This document shows, one piece after another, positions 33,660-46,200 of a stretch of 64,000 nt of DNA. The position numbers and the translations under genes were made by a program. The DNA lies in contig OX485806.1 in the NCBI GenBank assembly GCA_950295325.1, forward strand, positions 22,876,001-22,940,000. The letters are read 5' to 3'. This DNA comes from Polytrichum commune (lineage: Eukaryota; Streptophyta; Polytrichopsida; Polytrichales; Polytrichaceae). The notes beneath the pieces are model-generated. The model was not told where the DNA came from. It saw only the letters and a program-made list of their open reading frames with translations, and made no database searches. Each line of letters opens with the position of its first letter. Position 1 is the stretch's first letter.

Positions 33660-33710
33660 AACCTACTAATATTCCAAGTGAAGAAAGAAAAGAAAGAAAG
33701 AAAGAAAAAG
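33660..33710 (+). repeat. Short AAAG/GAAA microsatellite
   Basis: AGAAAGAAAAGAAAGAAAGA at about 33681-33705. Confidence 0.8.
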
Positions 33711-34035
33711 GAACGTCAAAGTCTTTTACCCCAACATGTGATGTCCATTCAACGCCTCCCTCTCATGTCCGTGTGAGCATGAGATTGGGGGTCAGCTTAG
33801 TGCCTATTTTTATTGGTGGACTATGTGTTCTACGTTTAGTTTTGGATTTTAGTGTTAATAAGTGTGTATAGTCAAGTGAGACCCATGCTTGTTTCTTTTT
33901 TAATTTTCTTTTGTTTAGGATTATGTATGTTAAGTACCTTATAGCAATTTGGGAGAAGGATTTCATTAGTTTATGGATTTTGAAGTTGGGGATTTATAGG
34001 TCTTGGAGGAGTTTAACAGTTGTTGTATGTATAGT

Positions 34036-34440
34036 AGAGCCCAACATTTTCCTTTTTAATTGCACCCATACCCAGACCATGCCCATCAATAGTGACCTAT
34101 GCCCACCCATAGCATGACATGTGCGCACCCATGCCCACCCATGCCCACACATAGCATGACATGTGCCCACCCATGCCCACCCATGCTATTCAAATTGCGC
34201 CCATGTATTCAAAAATTGTGTAATGTGTATTGTGTAATTGTGTAATTGTGTGATGTGTCTTGTATGATTGTGTAATTGTGCCCCACCCATGCCCATCCAT
34301 TATAATATCAAACCCATGCCCACCCATGAACAATAATATCGCAGTCATGCCCACCCATGCCCAACCATGAACAATAATATTGCACCCATGCCCACCCAAA
34401 ACCCATGGGCATGGGTATGGGCACCCAATGTAGGGCTCTG
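34036..34440. mobile_element. hAT MITE with CCCATGCCCA repeats, 405 bp
   Basis: The ends are TAGAGCCCAACATT and, on the other strand, CAGAGCCCTACATT, flanked by a perfect 8-bp duplication ATGTATAG (34028-34035 and 34441-34448). The length of the duplication and the C/TAG start fit hAT. The interior has many CCCATGCCCACCCATG units near both ends, with an AT-rich centre containing GTGTAATTGTG repeats. It has no gene and lies within the C-terminal part of the LINE ORF2. Confidence 0.9.
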
Positions 34441-36380
34441 ATGTATAGTGTCCCTTATTCTTGCCATGATTATAATGGGTGGTAGTACAATCCATCCTAG
34501 TTGGGATAGGAGTGGGTGGAGAATGGCGTCTTTATCAAGTTTTCGGTTGGTGACTTCTGCAGGGAATCTACCATCACAGTAAGTGAATTTAAGTATTTGT
34601 ACTTTGAGGTTTGGGTTGGGTGTGAAGGGTGGTTTATCTTTAGCTAGGGCTCTTGAGATGCATAATATATATGGTCTAAGTCAAGCTATGCATTTACATC
34701 ATGGTAGATAGCATGTACATGGGAGTAGCCATGAGGGTATGGTGTTGTCAAGTGTGCGGTCCTTAATGTTACTGGCATTCAATAGGGTAAAGCAACGGGT
34801 TGTGGGGTGGGCTAGTAGTGTGTTCACTAGTGCTTGTATTGCTTTATTGTGTCGGTTTGTACTTCGGTTGTTTATGTGTTTATCAATGCAACATGATAGT
34901 AGGTGGAGGCATGTGTCATTTTGGTGGGATGTGCATAGGTTACATGTTGGGGTATGTCTTGTTTGAGGATGTGTTTTTTTGTGTAGTTCCCTACGTATCT
35001 TCCATATCTAAATTTGAGGGTTTGTGTTATTTGCGCATCGGTAATTCAAGGGGCATCCCATAATATATTTGACCATTTTATTTGTATGTTTTTGTTGGAG
35101 AGCCATTTGTCTATATAGGGTATTATATATTTTGCATGGGAGATGAGTGCACTTATGTACTTTTTTTTCTATGTAGTTTTTGAGGTTGCAGAGTGCGCTA
35201 TCATGTTGTGTGGATGTCGAGGGGATATATGGCTAGTCCAGTGTCTGATGGCCGATGAGGTGGAAAGGGGTCTCTACAATATGAGGTTGTTCTGCTCCTT
35301 GTTTGACCAATTTATCAGCCTCATCATATCCAATGATGTTTGTGTGGGCTTTGACTTTGCGGATGGTGATATTGTGGTGAAAGGTTTTTAGCATATTTAT
35401 TATTCAAGTTATGAGGAGCTTATCTTGGCAATTATATTGGGAGGATGGGTTTCTTATGTGGTTGAGGTTGTCTATGAACATGAATGTATCCGTTGGGATC
35501 GTTTTGGTGTGTTCCATGGTGATCATGATTGCATATAATTCAGCTCTGAGAATATTAGGGTATCCGGGTAGGCAAGCAACGATATTGACTTGTGATGGTC
35601 CATTGTAAACTCTGACACTTGCGATATTGCCCTTTCCCTCTTCATCCGGTGGTGTGAATGAGCCATCCGTATAGTAGGATTGGGCAGGTGGGAAGTCTAG
35701 GTGGAGGATTGATGTTATGGTTGGTGGGAGGGAGGGGTGTTGGCAGGTTGGGTTGGTGGGGGGGGGGGGAGGGGTAGGCTATGTGCCATGCTTTAGGGAT
35801 TTTGATGTCTGTTCTATTTGTATGGGGGGTGGGTGTGGTGGGGTAGGTGGAGCAAGTGGGGAGGAGTGTTGTGAGGAGTTGTTGGAGGAAGGTGAGTCTT
35901 TGTGGTGTGGTGGGTGTGTGAGAGAGTATTAGAATGGAGGTGAGTAAGGGTTCTTTGTTGATGTACTATGTGGAGAAGGGCAATGTTTCAGGTTATTGTA
36001 TAGTGAGAGGTGGGATGGTAAGTTTAGGAGTTACATGTGGTTGTTGAAACGGGTTGGTTGGATTGTTTGTCCAATCATCATGTGTGATGGTAATAATTGT
36101 AGTGGAGCTCTGATTGGTGTGTGCAACTAGTCTTGCTCATTTGATCATTTTTGGGAGTAGGTCTAGAGTTGTTATATGAGCATACCCATATCCTTTCCAT
36201 TAACTGGAGAAGGTTGGGACTAGTGAGCCAAGGATTACATCTTTTTCATATGGGAAGTGGTAATGTGTTAATTGCATGGGACATGTAAGTGGACTAGAGA
36301 AATATGTGTGTGATTTGGAAGGTGTGTATGAGTTTGTCTAGAATTGGTGATAAATGTGTGTGGTGGTTATGGATAAAGGG

Positions 36381-36610
36381 GGGGGGGGGGGGGGGGGGAA
36401 TATGTGTGTCATGGAAGTGGTTTGTTGTATCGGTTAATGAGGAGAATTGGCGTGGCAAAGTCTTGCATAAGTAGGGAGGAGGGTGTGGTTCTCAATGGGT
36501 TTATAGAGTGAGTATGTTTCCTATAGCCATGTTAATCTTTCAAGTGGTATAGCGGTTTGGTAGCTTCCCGTGTTGTCGTGTATTTGGGCCAAAGGGGGGG
36601 GGGGGGGGGG
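36381..36610 (+). repeat. Two long G runs
   Basis: Runs of about 19 and 16 Gs at 36381-36399 and about 36595-36610, separated by about 200 bp within LINE-derived sequence. Confidence 0.9.
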
Positions 36611-36979
36611 TATTTGTGTTGTGGGTGTGGTGGATATAATATCTTTGTGTGGGTCACATTCTTGAGTATGAAGGGTAAGGTGTGGGATGTCAAGGTTGGG
36701 GTGAACATTTCGTTTGTCAAGTGATTATTGGGATTTTAGGTTGTTGAGTAATTTGTTTTTTATGTCTTGTTGTTTTAATTTTGTGAATTTTATAACGAAT
36801 AGTATGTTGTGTTTGTAGAGGATGGTGTGGGGGTTTTAGAGTTGAGTTTGTGTGATCCATTAGGAATGGTTGGTGTGTAGGGTTTGCCAATGGCAATGAA
36901 ATTAATACGTATGTTGCTTGGCTCCCAAGTAAAATTATTTGTACAACTAGGCTAACATTACTCTGTAGTGTCACAATAT

Positions 36980-37830
36980 GATGCCTCTAAACATGACTAT
37001 ATGAATTTCATAATTACTTCATGCCATTTGTATGTGAGATTACTTAGCTTATGAGAAGCTCTTGCCTTACCCACTTGGTAGACAAGATTCTTTTGATAGT
37101 TGTAGATGAATTCTTATAGTCTTGTGATGTACAGCCAAGGACTCATGGCACTCAAATATTTTCATCACTAGAGCTTTCTTCATTTGCTTTCATCTTGTTA
37201 ATGATATTTCTAATTTTGTTTCAAATAATTTAGGCAATAAGCAATAAGACAGTTTCTTGTCTAGTGTGGGATAATAATATATGCATGTTGGCAAAATCTA
37301 AATTTTTCCTGGCTTGCGTACTTGGTTGTTGACTTTGCAAATTCACGAGAATGCGGCCATGTAGGACCCTCCACATCCTTGCTTCTTTATATCCCAAGTG
37401 AACCACTCATAGAAGATTTTTTTCCTTACCATCCTCATTGTAATTGACACGCCCTAGCTCTACTCCACTTCTTCAACATTTTTCTTTGTTCTAAAATCTC
37501 CACATTTGTCTTCTTTTTGTTGTTAATTTTCATTGAGAGTGCTTTATTTTTCATTTTTATTTGCACATCACAGACCTCCTTGCTTCTTGCATCTCTTCAT
37601 CTTTTGAAGTGTTTTGTTCTTAATTTGTAGACTTTCGTGTGCTCCATATTTTCATCCTCATTTTTTCTTGAGAGAATTTTGATTTTTTAAGGTCATATTA
37701 CATACTAAAATTCTCACCCTTGTAAAAATAATTGTGGATTGATAAAATAAACAAAAATTGATTGTAGCAACACGTTATAGCCACTTCCTACATGTTGCAC
37801 ATGGACACTTATATTATTAATCAAAATAGA
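36980..37830. other. Intergenic, no gene seen
   Basis: AT-rich sequence without coding features. The stretch at 37832-37890 (CTCTAGCAGCTTGGGCAT and on) reappears at about 62500-62550. Confidence 0.4.
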
Positions 37831-37914
37831 TATCGTAGTTCTCTAGCAGCTTGGGCATTTTTTTGCTCAATAATTAATTAAAGTGCAAAAGTAATATGAA
37901 TATAGACCATCTAA

Positions 37915-38590
37915 TGAAAGTACACCAAATGGTACTTGAGCATGGCATGTCGTTCATTATTGCATAAGACCAAACTGGCAAGTATGGGGATGAATACGAC
38001 ATGATTTTTAAACATTTGGACATTCTTGTGTCTTGTGTTGACATGGTTAGTAGGGTTGTGAAAAGGCGGTCAATCATAACCTTTTCTTATTAATTCTTTA
38101 AGAATCTAGAGGAACTCTTCTCCAACAAAACATGGTTAGTAGGGTTGTGTAGAGGGTGGTCAATCATAAACTTCTCTTATCAATTGCATAAAAATTTGAA
38201 GGATTCCTGGAGGAGCAACTTGATCTCGCAAGCTTTGGAATAGCAAAATTTACACTAATATGTGACATTGATGATCAATATACAAAGCAAGGATTTGTGT
38301 TGAAAGGCACTTGTGCTATGTATTTAAACCTAAATCTTCAATGGCAATAAGGTACTCAATTGATTCTAAAAGTGCACTTGAAGAACGAGTCAATTTTAGA
38401 TAAGGTTACTTTTGACACAATTAACTTTAAATAAAAAAAATTATGTAGCTCAAATACACGTTCATCTGCCTGGCAAGACCCAGTTTGGGCCTCTCAAACA
38501 TTCAAAGGTTAAGCTAGTGTTAATGAATTGGCACTTCAAATCATTTTGGAAACTGAGTTATATACATAATAAAATGACACATAGGGTTTC
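37915..38590 (+). repeat. Direct repeat R2, copy 2
   Basis: Second copy of R2. It has an extra internal duplication of about 80 bp: ATGGTTAGTAGGGTTGTG occurs at about 38042 and again near 38126. That is not present in copy 1. Confidence 0.8.
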
Positions 38591-38599
38591 GAGTGTCGT

Positions 38600-39759
38600 A
38601 CGTCATCATGTACAATGTTGACAATCATATGTACGTACTTGGATGTCAAACAATCTCTTGGAAAAACTCTACCATTCAAACAAGCATGTGTTGTAATTGA
38701 ATTTCTACCTATGAGGCATATATTGAATATATATATGCAAGTGGTCCTAAAGTTGTTGCAAAATAAGAGTCAAGTCCTTATCCAATAGGAAGTGGTCCCA
38801 AAGTGATTCTGCTCTTTCTTCAAATGTTGGCATCAAGTTCTATGAATGAAAGTGAATGCTTCCTCCGTGGTTGTGCAACTATGCTTGGATCACTTATGAT
38901 ATGCACATGACCAGAATCTGCACAATTTATGTGTACCTAGGTACATATGACAAGTAACCACATAAAGCACATGTACCTTACAACTGATCATGGATTGATA
39001 GTTTGGAGCTTAAAACAGCGAGGTGTCATGAAAGCGATACCAGGATCAACGGCTCTTGACCCAGTATCTCATAAAGATCTCAACCGCACAGTTTCATCAA
39101 TGGGAAAAGATCTTGGAATTAGAAGTGAAGGGGCTGGGTGTGTCTACACATGCTAGCTTCGGTTATGCTAGTTCAGAACAATGCCAATCCGAGGAAATAT
39201 AGACAAAGGAGATGTGCCTGAGCCCATCATTCATGTGCTTACATGTATAATATGTTGAATGCATAACACAGGGACAATGTACTCAAATCAAATCAAAAAG
39301 CTTGAAATTTGCATTACTGATGTAAAACCACAAACACCTGCTACCACAACACTTTGGCACTATACAACAATCCCGGTATTAAAACAGAACCAGACAAAAC
39401 CATGGCCAGCTGGAACTTCAGTTCGTGAGTTTTATTGTACAGAATTTGGGCATCATCCTACGCTTCCAAGATGTGTGAATCAAGTGCGTCTCCACACCAA
39501 ACTTGACAATCCGTAAACCACACCCAAAAAAAAATTCAGGGCTGTTATGGTACCCAACTCTCAGGTGGAGTGGATACACACCGCCTACCTATTGACTGGA
39601 GATAGATTTACAGATCCATATCAAAGCAGACCCTAACCTAAACTGTAACCATTTCCTAACTGTACTTTACATACAAGTTGGCATTGCTGAGAGAATCGCA
39701 GACGTTGATTGTCCACATAATAACTCGACAAAAGCACATCGGACCATTTGTCTATTTCC
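38600..39759. other. 3' side of PHL gene, untranslated/intergenic
   Basis: No protein frame is supported. A minus-strand AATAAA at about 39432-39438 could be the polyadenylation signal, which would give PHL a 3' untranslated region of about 330-350 bp. Confidence 0.4.
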
Positions 39760-40177
39760 TTACTGAGATTGTGTTGGCTGGCCAGATTGTAGGGCCTGAC
39801 CAAGTGGAGGCAAAGTGGGCCGCCTGGGGGGAACAGCAGGGACACCACGCCCTGGCACAACTGCTGCCCTCGAAGCATTCTGCAGATCCATCGACGAAGT
39901 TACAGTCATGTTCCCCATGGCTCCGAGAGTTTGACCGCTCAACTGTGGACTTGCAGGGCTGCCAACAAGTGAATTCAAACTACCAACACCGCTTAGTTGT
40001 TGCTGCTTTGGATTAAGTTGCTGCGGGTTAAGTTGTTGCGGATTGAGCTGCTGCGTAGATAACTGTTGTTGTTGTGGCTGATTCAGCTGCTGCTGCTGCT
40101 GTGGTTGCTGCGGTTGTTGTTGTTGTTGGGAATGCTGTTGTTGTTGCTGTTGTTGCTGCTGCTGCTGCTGTTGTTGC

Positions 40178-40242
<65 letters not shown>

Positions 40243-43200
40243 TGCATTCAATTGTTGAGTCCCACTTAACTGCTGGGAGTTCAGTTGTTGAACATTTATC
40301 TGTTGCTGTTGCTGCTGTTGTTGTTGTTGCTGCTGCTGTTGTTGCTGTTGCTGTGCTTTTAGCTGTAGCTGCTGATTACTCAGTTGCGGAGTCATGTAGT
40401 AGCTCTGCCCTGCGACAGCCGCCATACTTGCAGAAGGGACCTTTGAAGGAGGGAGCCCTGCCCCAGGAGCTCGTTGCAACGGTGCCAAATTGCTGCGAAG
40501 CATTCCCCCCACACTCATCATCGTCACGCCCGATTGGTTTGTTCCTCCTAACCCGGAGAGCGCGTCAACTTGCGTCCGCACCCCTGAGTTTGGCAAAACC
40601 CCCCCGGGACTCGTCCGTCCCCTCCCGGCCGCAGCAACCGCCAACTTGGAGACTTGCAAAGCTTGTTGGGTCATAGCCCCAGGACGAAGCTGCTGGTTTA
40701 GGATGTTATTCCCTTGCTGTCCCATGCCTCCCATCGCCCCGAGAGGACCCATGTTCCCGAGACCTGACATGGATCCAAGAGACGACATCCCTGACATTGA
40801 ACCCCCCATGGCCGTCATGCCATTCAAGCCACCCATCCCAACACTGTTCATGCCACCGAGGTTCACCATGTTTGCAAGCCCCGGTTGGCCACCCGTGCTT
40901 ACAGGAATTCCAACCCCAGACACATTGCCCATTCCTCCAAGAGTATTTCCCATGGGCCCCGGTAGCATCACTTTGCGCTGGTTTAGGAGTTGCTGCCGTG
41001 CTTGTTGCTGCTGCTGCTGCTGCATGTAATGCAGTTGTTGCAGTTGCGTCGTCTGCGTCACCATTTGGGGGTTCTGTACCTGTAATACCAAGATAAATAA
41101 AGACATTGTATAAATCTTTCACTCGTCGAATATTTAGAGGACACCCTCTTCAATCAAACTTGATAAGAAATCAACACACTGCCATGCAGTAAAAGGAGAA
41201 CAGATGCAATGACTGTGAAGCTGATAGAACCCAGCAATAGATACTTAACGCCCACAGATCCATATTCCATATGAGGTCTCTGGAAGACACATTTGCAATT
41301 GCAAAATATTGTACTACATAATTTGTAGTGGGGTGGGGCCTATCCACAAAATATTTTTATATACTAATCATAAGCAAGTAATAGCATATAACACTTATCC
41401 CAGTGGATAAATTTCTTCATGGATGTCTGCAAACACAGATCTGAATAAAATGATGGGCTTACTCAAGAATGAAACTCTCAGATGATAGGTGAAGGGGACT
41501 GCAGAGAGACCTATGCTTCTTTTTGCACAGGATTAGACATTAGACCTGCCCACATCTTTTGGGAAAAGAAAAGAAAAGAAATCAAACCACCAGATACACT
41601 CAAAGGTCTTCAATGCATTAGAGTTCAACCCTTATGCCCAACCATACAACCCTCTGATGAGAGTTGATAAATTTAGAGGCAAAACCCTGTGAAGTACTTC
41701 AGAGACCACTTGCTAGAGAAGACAGCAAATCATGGTCTGGCTAAATAGAAAGAACATTCTACCTGACCCAATTGGGCAGCCAACTGTGATGCAGCTGCAA
41801 GCTGTTGCTGCTGCTGCTGAGGTTGCCGCTGCATCTGCGCTTGTTGCTGCTGATGCAACTGGTGGTGTTGTTGCTGTTGCTGTTGCTGTTGCTGTTGTTG
41901 TTGTTGTTGTTGTTGTTGTTGCTGTTGTTGTGTCGCTAACTGTGATGCTTGTGCGGCATCCATCTGCGTAGCTTTGTTAGGACCTCCAACTCCTGGTTGG
42001 CCCAAGTGCGTGCCCATTATCGGCTGTCGGCTAGGGGCATTGGAAGGAGGAGGCATTATCCGATTCGCTGCTAGTTGGCTAGGAGACGATGGTTGCACCT
42101 GTGTCAGTGATGACATGACATTCCCAGGTATGGCACCTTGCATAAGTTGGGGGTTCATGCTTAATCTTTGTGTATTTCCCAGATGACCTACTTGAGGGTT
42201 TCCCAATGTAGTGGCACCAGCAGGCATCGGGCGTGCACTTGAGGCTGCATTGACAACTGGATTACGAGGAGCACTTTGTTGGACTTCGTCTGATACCAGA
42301 TCATAACCCTCTTTCTTGAGCTGACATAAACACACAGGTATTTGATTGTGAGTACAGTCTGAAAACTGCTAGCTAGATTCTTCTATGTCAACAAGTTATG
42401 ACTTCAAAGTACACTAGTATATGACTCAACAGAAAATAGAAAATCTGATAGAAACAACATACGCATGCACAGAATCAGATTGACCTCAGCAGTCTAAAGA
42501 AGAAATTATATATGTGTATCAAGCTTGGCCAACAGGAGTCAAAGATATTTAGGCGACTCACCAAAGCACAATACTGCTTTGCAAATCGATCTGCTACATG
42601 CTGCAAACAATAAAGCCAAGGAATAAAATCAGCAATCAAGCATCATTTAGATTCTCTCCAAAACACGATTCTATGACTTTATCATCACAAAGATCAAAAT
42701 GACCATGCATTAATTCCCACTGGACAGGAGGAAAACATGACTGAATACTCTAAAGATGAGTACCTACCTACTTCTGAAACTGTAATTGTTTAACATGGGC
42801 TATAAAATGTGGGTGCTGAGGTCCAGATGCAAGATTTAGAGATATGGATACAGATGACCAGTACTTAGAAGTGGTTGAGATTTGCTCGTGAATACTTACA
42901 ACATTGGCCATTGTTGGTAGGACATGATGAGGAGGCACAACTGGTGATCCTTCTTCTTCTTGATCATCCCCAACTTGAATGATTGCTTCCACCAGACTGT
43001 CTTTTGCTCGACCACATAAAACAAGTCGCTTTCGTGACCGATGAAGTGCAGGTTGAAAATTCATGCCAGCTGTTTCCATGTTGCCATGTCAGTCACAATA
43101 TTTTCAACTAAGTCATTCCTACATTACTGAGGAGGTACTGTCAGAATAACCTGTCCACTAGTATTTGGATTGCTGTCTTGGATTCTACAAATATACTGTT

Positions 43201-46200
43201 TCGATTATGAACAGCTCAATACGAGCCACAAGTGAATTAGCATCAACGAGGTAGTAGTTTTGTTTGATACCTTGAAAGTTTTGATCTGGCTTTTGTTCAA
43301 CTTTGACAAATAATAATGAACGAGTCTTGCGGGAATTGATATTTCCACCAACAAGAGAATTTGCCATGCTTCGCTGTCCCATAGGTTCCTTTAATTCCTC
43401 TCCTGTCTCAGACAAAGCCACTGAGAGCAAATGGAATGATGGTGGATTTTTGTTTTTACTCAGTACATTCTCCACTGGTTTCTTTCTGTTGTGCAATCCA
43501 TGCCTGCACAAGACAATTGAATTAGACTAAGACAAGCATATACCACAATCTGTTATAACCAAATCACTTGAAACATACAAGAACATACACAACCAACCTG
43601 AAAAACACAATACAATCACTCTGCCACACATTCATTCTGAACACATATTAGCAGTGATCAAGAAAGAAAGAAAAGACGTAACAAGACTAAGAGTCATGGT
43701 CCTCAAGTACCGTTGAATGGCAGCAACCAATGCACACATTGTCTCTGGTTCGTCCTTCTGTCCAGTATCTTCTGCATTATTCAGGTGCCCCCCAGTAGCT
43801 TGTTCAACTTTGACAGTTGGAAGAGGCAATGGGTTTTGCCATTGACGTGACTGTGCCAACGAGTGTTGCATCTGATTGACACAAACAATTTGGGTAGGAA
43901 GAGAGTTTCAGTTATTAGAAGGTAGAGCTTACAGCTTCCCATCCAAGAGTAAATATGCATAATTCATCATCTCTGAAGTGGACTTTTCAAATTGGAGCCA
44001 CCAGATAAAATTAACCAGAACTCCATAGTCACTCAAAATGCATTTGTTCCATGCAACTCAATGTCACTGTCAGAACTCCATATGGACATACAACAATCAA
44101 ATGTTACGAGAAGGAGTGCCAACAAGAATCCAGAAGATTGTAACTTCATCACAGCCTCAACTCAAATATACAAAACCCTTAAAACATAAAATGTCTGAAT
44201 GTATGCCAAACAAGATGAACAACCAAACATTTGAAAGTTGAAAAGAAACAGGTATGTTCACCTGATCTAAATGACCTGCGCCACCACCAGTAACCGGTAT
44301 TGCACCCATCGGAGGCCCCATGTCTGGAATAGGCCCCATGCTCATCCCTGAAACCCCAGTACCTGAACTCAAAGAGACTCCAGGTGTTGACAGAGAAGAC
44401 TGAGGTAATGCTCCATGGATGATGGACATGTTAGAAAGATCTTTGTGTTTAGTATCCTCATCCATTTTCCGTTCCATTTCAGCCTTTATATCACGCCTTG
44501 GATCCATAGTCAATTGAGGGGAGCCAGTATATTGCCATTGGGGTTGCGTAAGCATGGGCTTCGCCCGTGGCGACGGCTGAGGCAGAAGACCGTTTGATTC
44601 AGGTGGATGATCCAGGAGTGAAATATCTTGTTGAGAACAATCCTGATCTTTCTGAGCCTCATTTATTTGCTGCTCTTGCCTAACATCCTGAAAAACAATT
44701 CACAACCTCAGATGACTGCACTAACACATCCAGAAGTTCAAAATAATCCCACAACTCCTCTTGACTCAGGTTACTTTAGTCAATGTTACAACTCCTCCAC
44801 ACTTTAGATAGGCATTTTTTGTTGTAGCAACAAAACTCAACCTTGTCACCAACTATACACAAGCTGGTAGAAATTCTCACTTTAGCCCCCATAAACAAAT
44901 GTTACTACGTACACTATCCTTGCACATAAAAGAGAAATTCTTACCTGGAACTCGATCTTGGGTTTCATACTGGCCACCTCTTTCTGGTCTCCCATAGGTA
45001 GAACCGACTTGTTTTCTGAATGCGGTGTCGGGCAACCATCACCCATGGAAATGGAGCCTGAGTGCTGTGAAACCAAAGACAAGTGACTATTACTTCGAGA
45101 TATTTGCTGCTTCTCAATTTTAAGCTGCTGCTGTTGCTGCAATTTCTCCTTCCGTTGCTTCTCTTTAAACTCCTTCGCATCTTGCCTCTCTTGAAGCTTT
45201 CGCTGTTGCAGCTGTGCCTTTTCTTGTTTTTGCTGTACACACCACTTGATAAACCAATTCAGATACCAACATCAGCTAACCCACATGAAATCAACTTCAC
45301 AGAACCTTCCATTCACCAAATCATGACAGTGGTCACAAAAGGTGGGATATATATAGTCAAAGGAAGAAGAAAAACACAGGTCCACAAACCCCCTCACCTG
45401 TTCAGCCTTCATTCTCTTTGCCTCAGCACGTGCTGCAGCTGCAGTTTCCTTGCTCTCCCTTCTTCCAAGCATGCATACACTGGTCACTTCGTGTCCACTT
45501 GCAGATGTTACAGTGGAAGGTGTAGCAGGTGTTGCAGGTGCACTAGAGCTGGGAGAGTGGGGACCAGAAGGAATGGAAAGAGTCGAGAGGGAATGTGTAA
45601 GGCCTCCTGCCCGCAGCATGGATCCCTGCTGGCCAAGAGAACCTTGTGAAAGGTTTGGCTGTGCTATTTGGAGAAGCCCCGGCATAGCTTCTATGAACTT
45701 TCCAGCCTCTTGTCCAGTGGATTTCATACCTGTAAGTGCATAAATAATCTAGTCAAGACTGGTTGTGGCTCCAGTCAGGAAAAGCCAAAGCACACAATAT
45801 CCATGACTCAAAACAACAAGACCAACTAGTAGTTTCAGGAGGCTTTACCACATTTTTGAGATCACCAATATATGGCACCTGAATTTCATAAGCGTTTCAA
45901 GAGACACTTGGAGAATACCTGACGGGAAAGTGGCTGCTGCAGCATCCTGACCAGGATGAACCAATTCTACAAGAGATGGCACATCACTCAGGAGCCCTCC
46001 ATCAGCATTTGATCTTCTACGCTTTGCCACCCCAACCCCCCTCAATTGGGCTTTGGCAGCAGCAGCAATATGTAGCCTGCGTTCTCGGAATGAACCCATG
46101 GGTGTTCGGTACCTCCCAAAGACTTGGCAGCCTATGTTATACTTCAACTGCAATACGCAAGAAATAAGAGAGATACTTTAAACACTAACCCAAAAAGCAA

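Larger units (their letters stand above)
33867..36974 (-). pseudogene. LINE ORF2 C-terminal part: RNase H, zinc motif
   Basis: Minus-strand remains of a non-LTR retrotransposon polyprotein. In reading order: a Thr/His/Pro-rich linker (36974 to about 35700); an RNase H domain with SYYTDGSF (Asp-Gly-Ser at 35659-35667), RAELYAIMIT (Glu at 35539-35541) and the C-terminal HTNIIGYDEADKLVKQGA (about 35291-35347); then a zinc-binding motif CNLC..CLHLLSCC (about 34870-34950); then the tail AIRYLTYIILNKRKLKKKQA, reached across a MITE at 34036-34440. Collapsing the MITE to one target copy keeps the frame, though a TAA follows 12 codons on. Stops are scattered throughout. No reverse transcriptase core is seen upstream, so the copy is 5'-truncated or decayed there. 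Confidence 0.75.

Noticed and set aside
32865-38590. LTR retrotransposon bounded by the R2 pair
   Set aside because: No gag-pol frame, primer-binding site or target duplication was found; the interior is a minus-strand LINE with a MITE.
40066-40676. Plus-strand frames of long Leu or Ala/Val runs opposite the PHL exons
   Set aside because: They are the antisense reading of CAG/CAA polyglutamine codons and have no start context or splice structure of their own.
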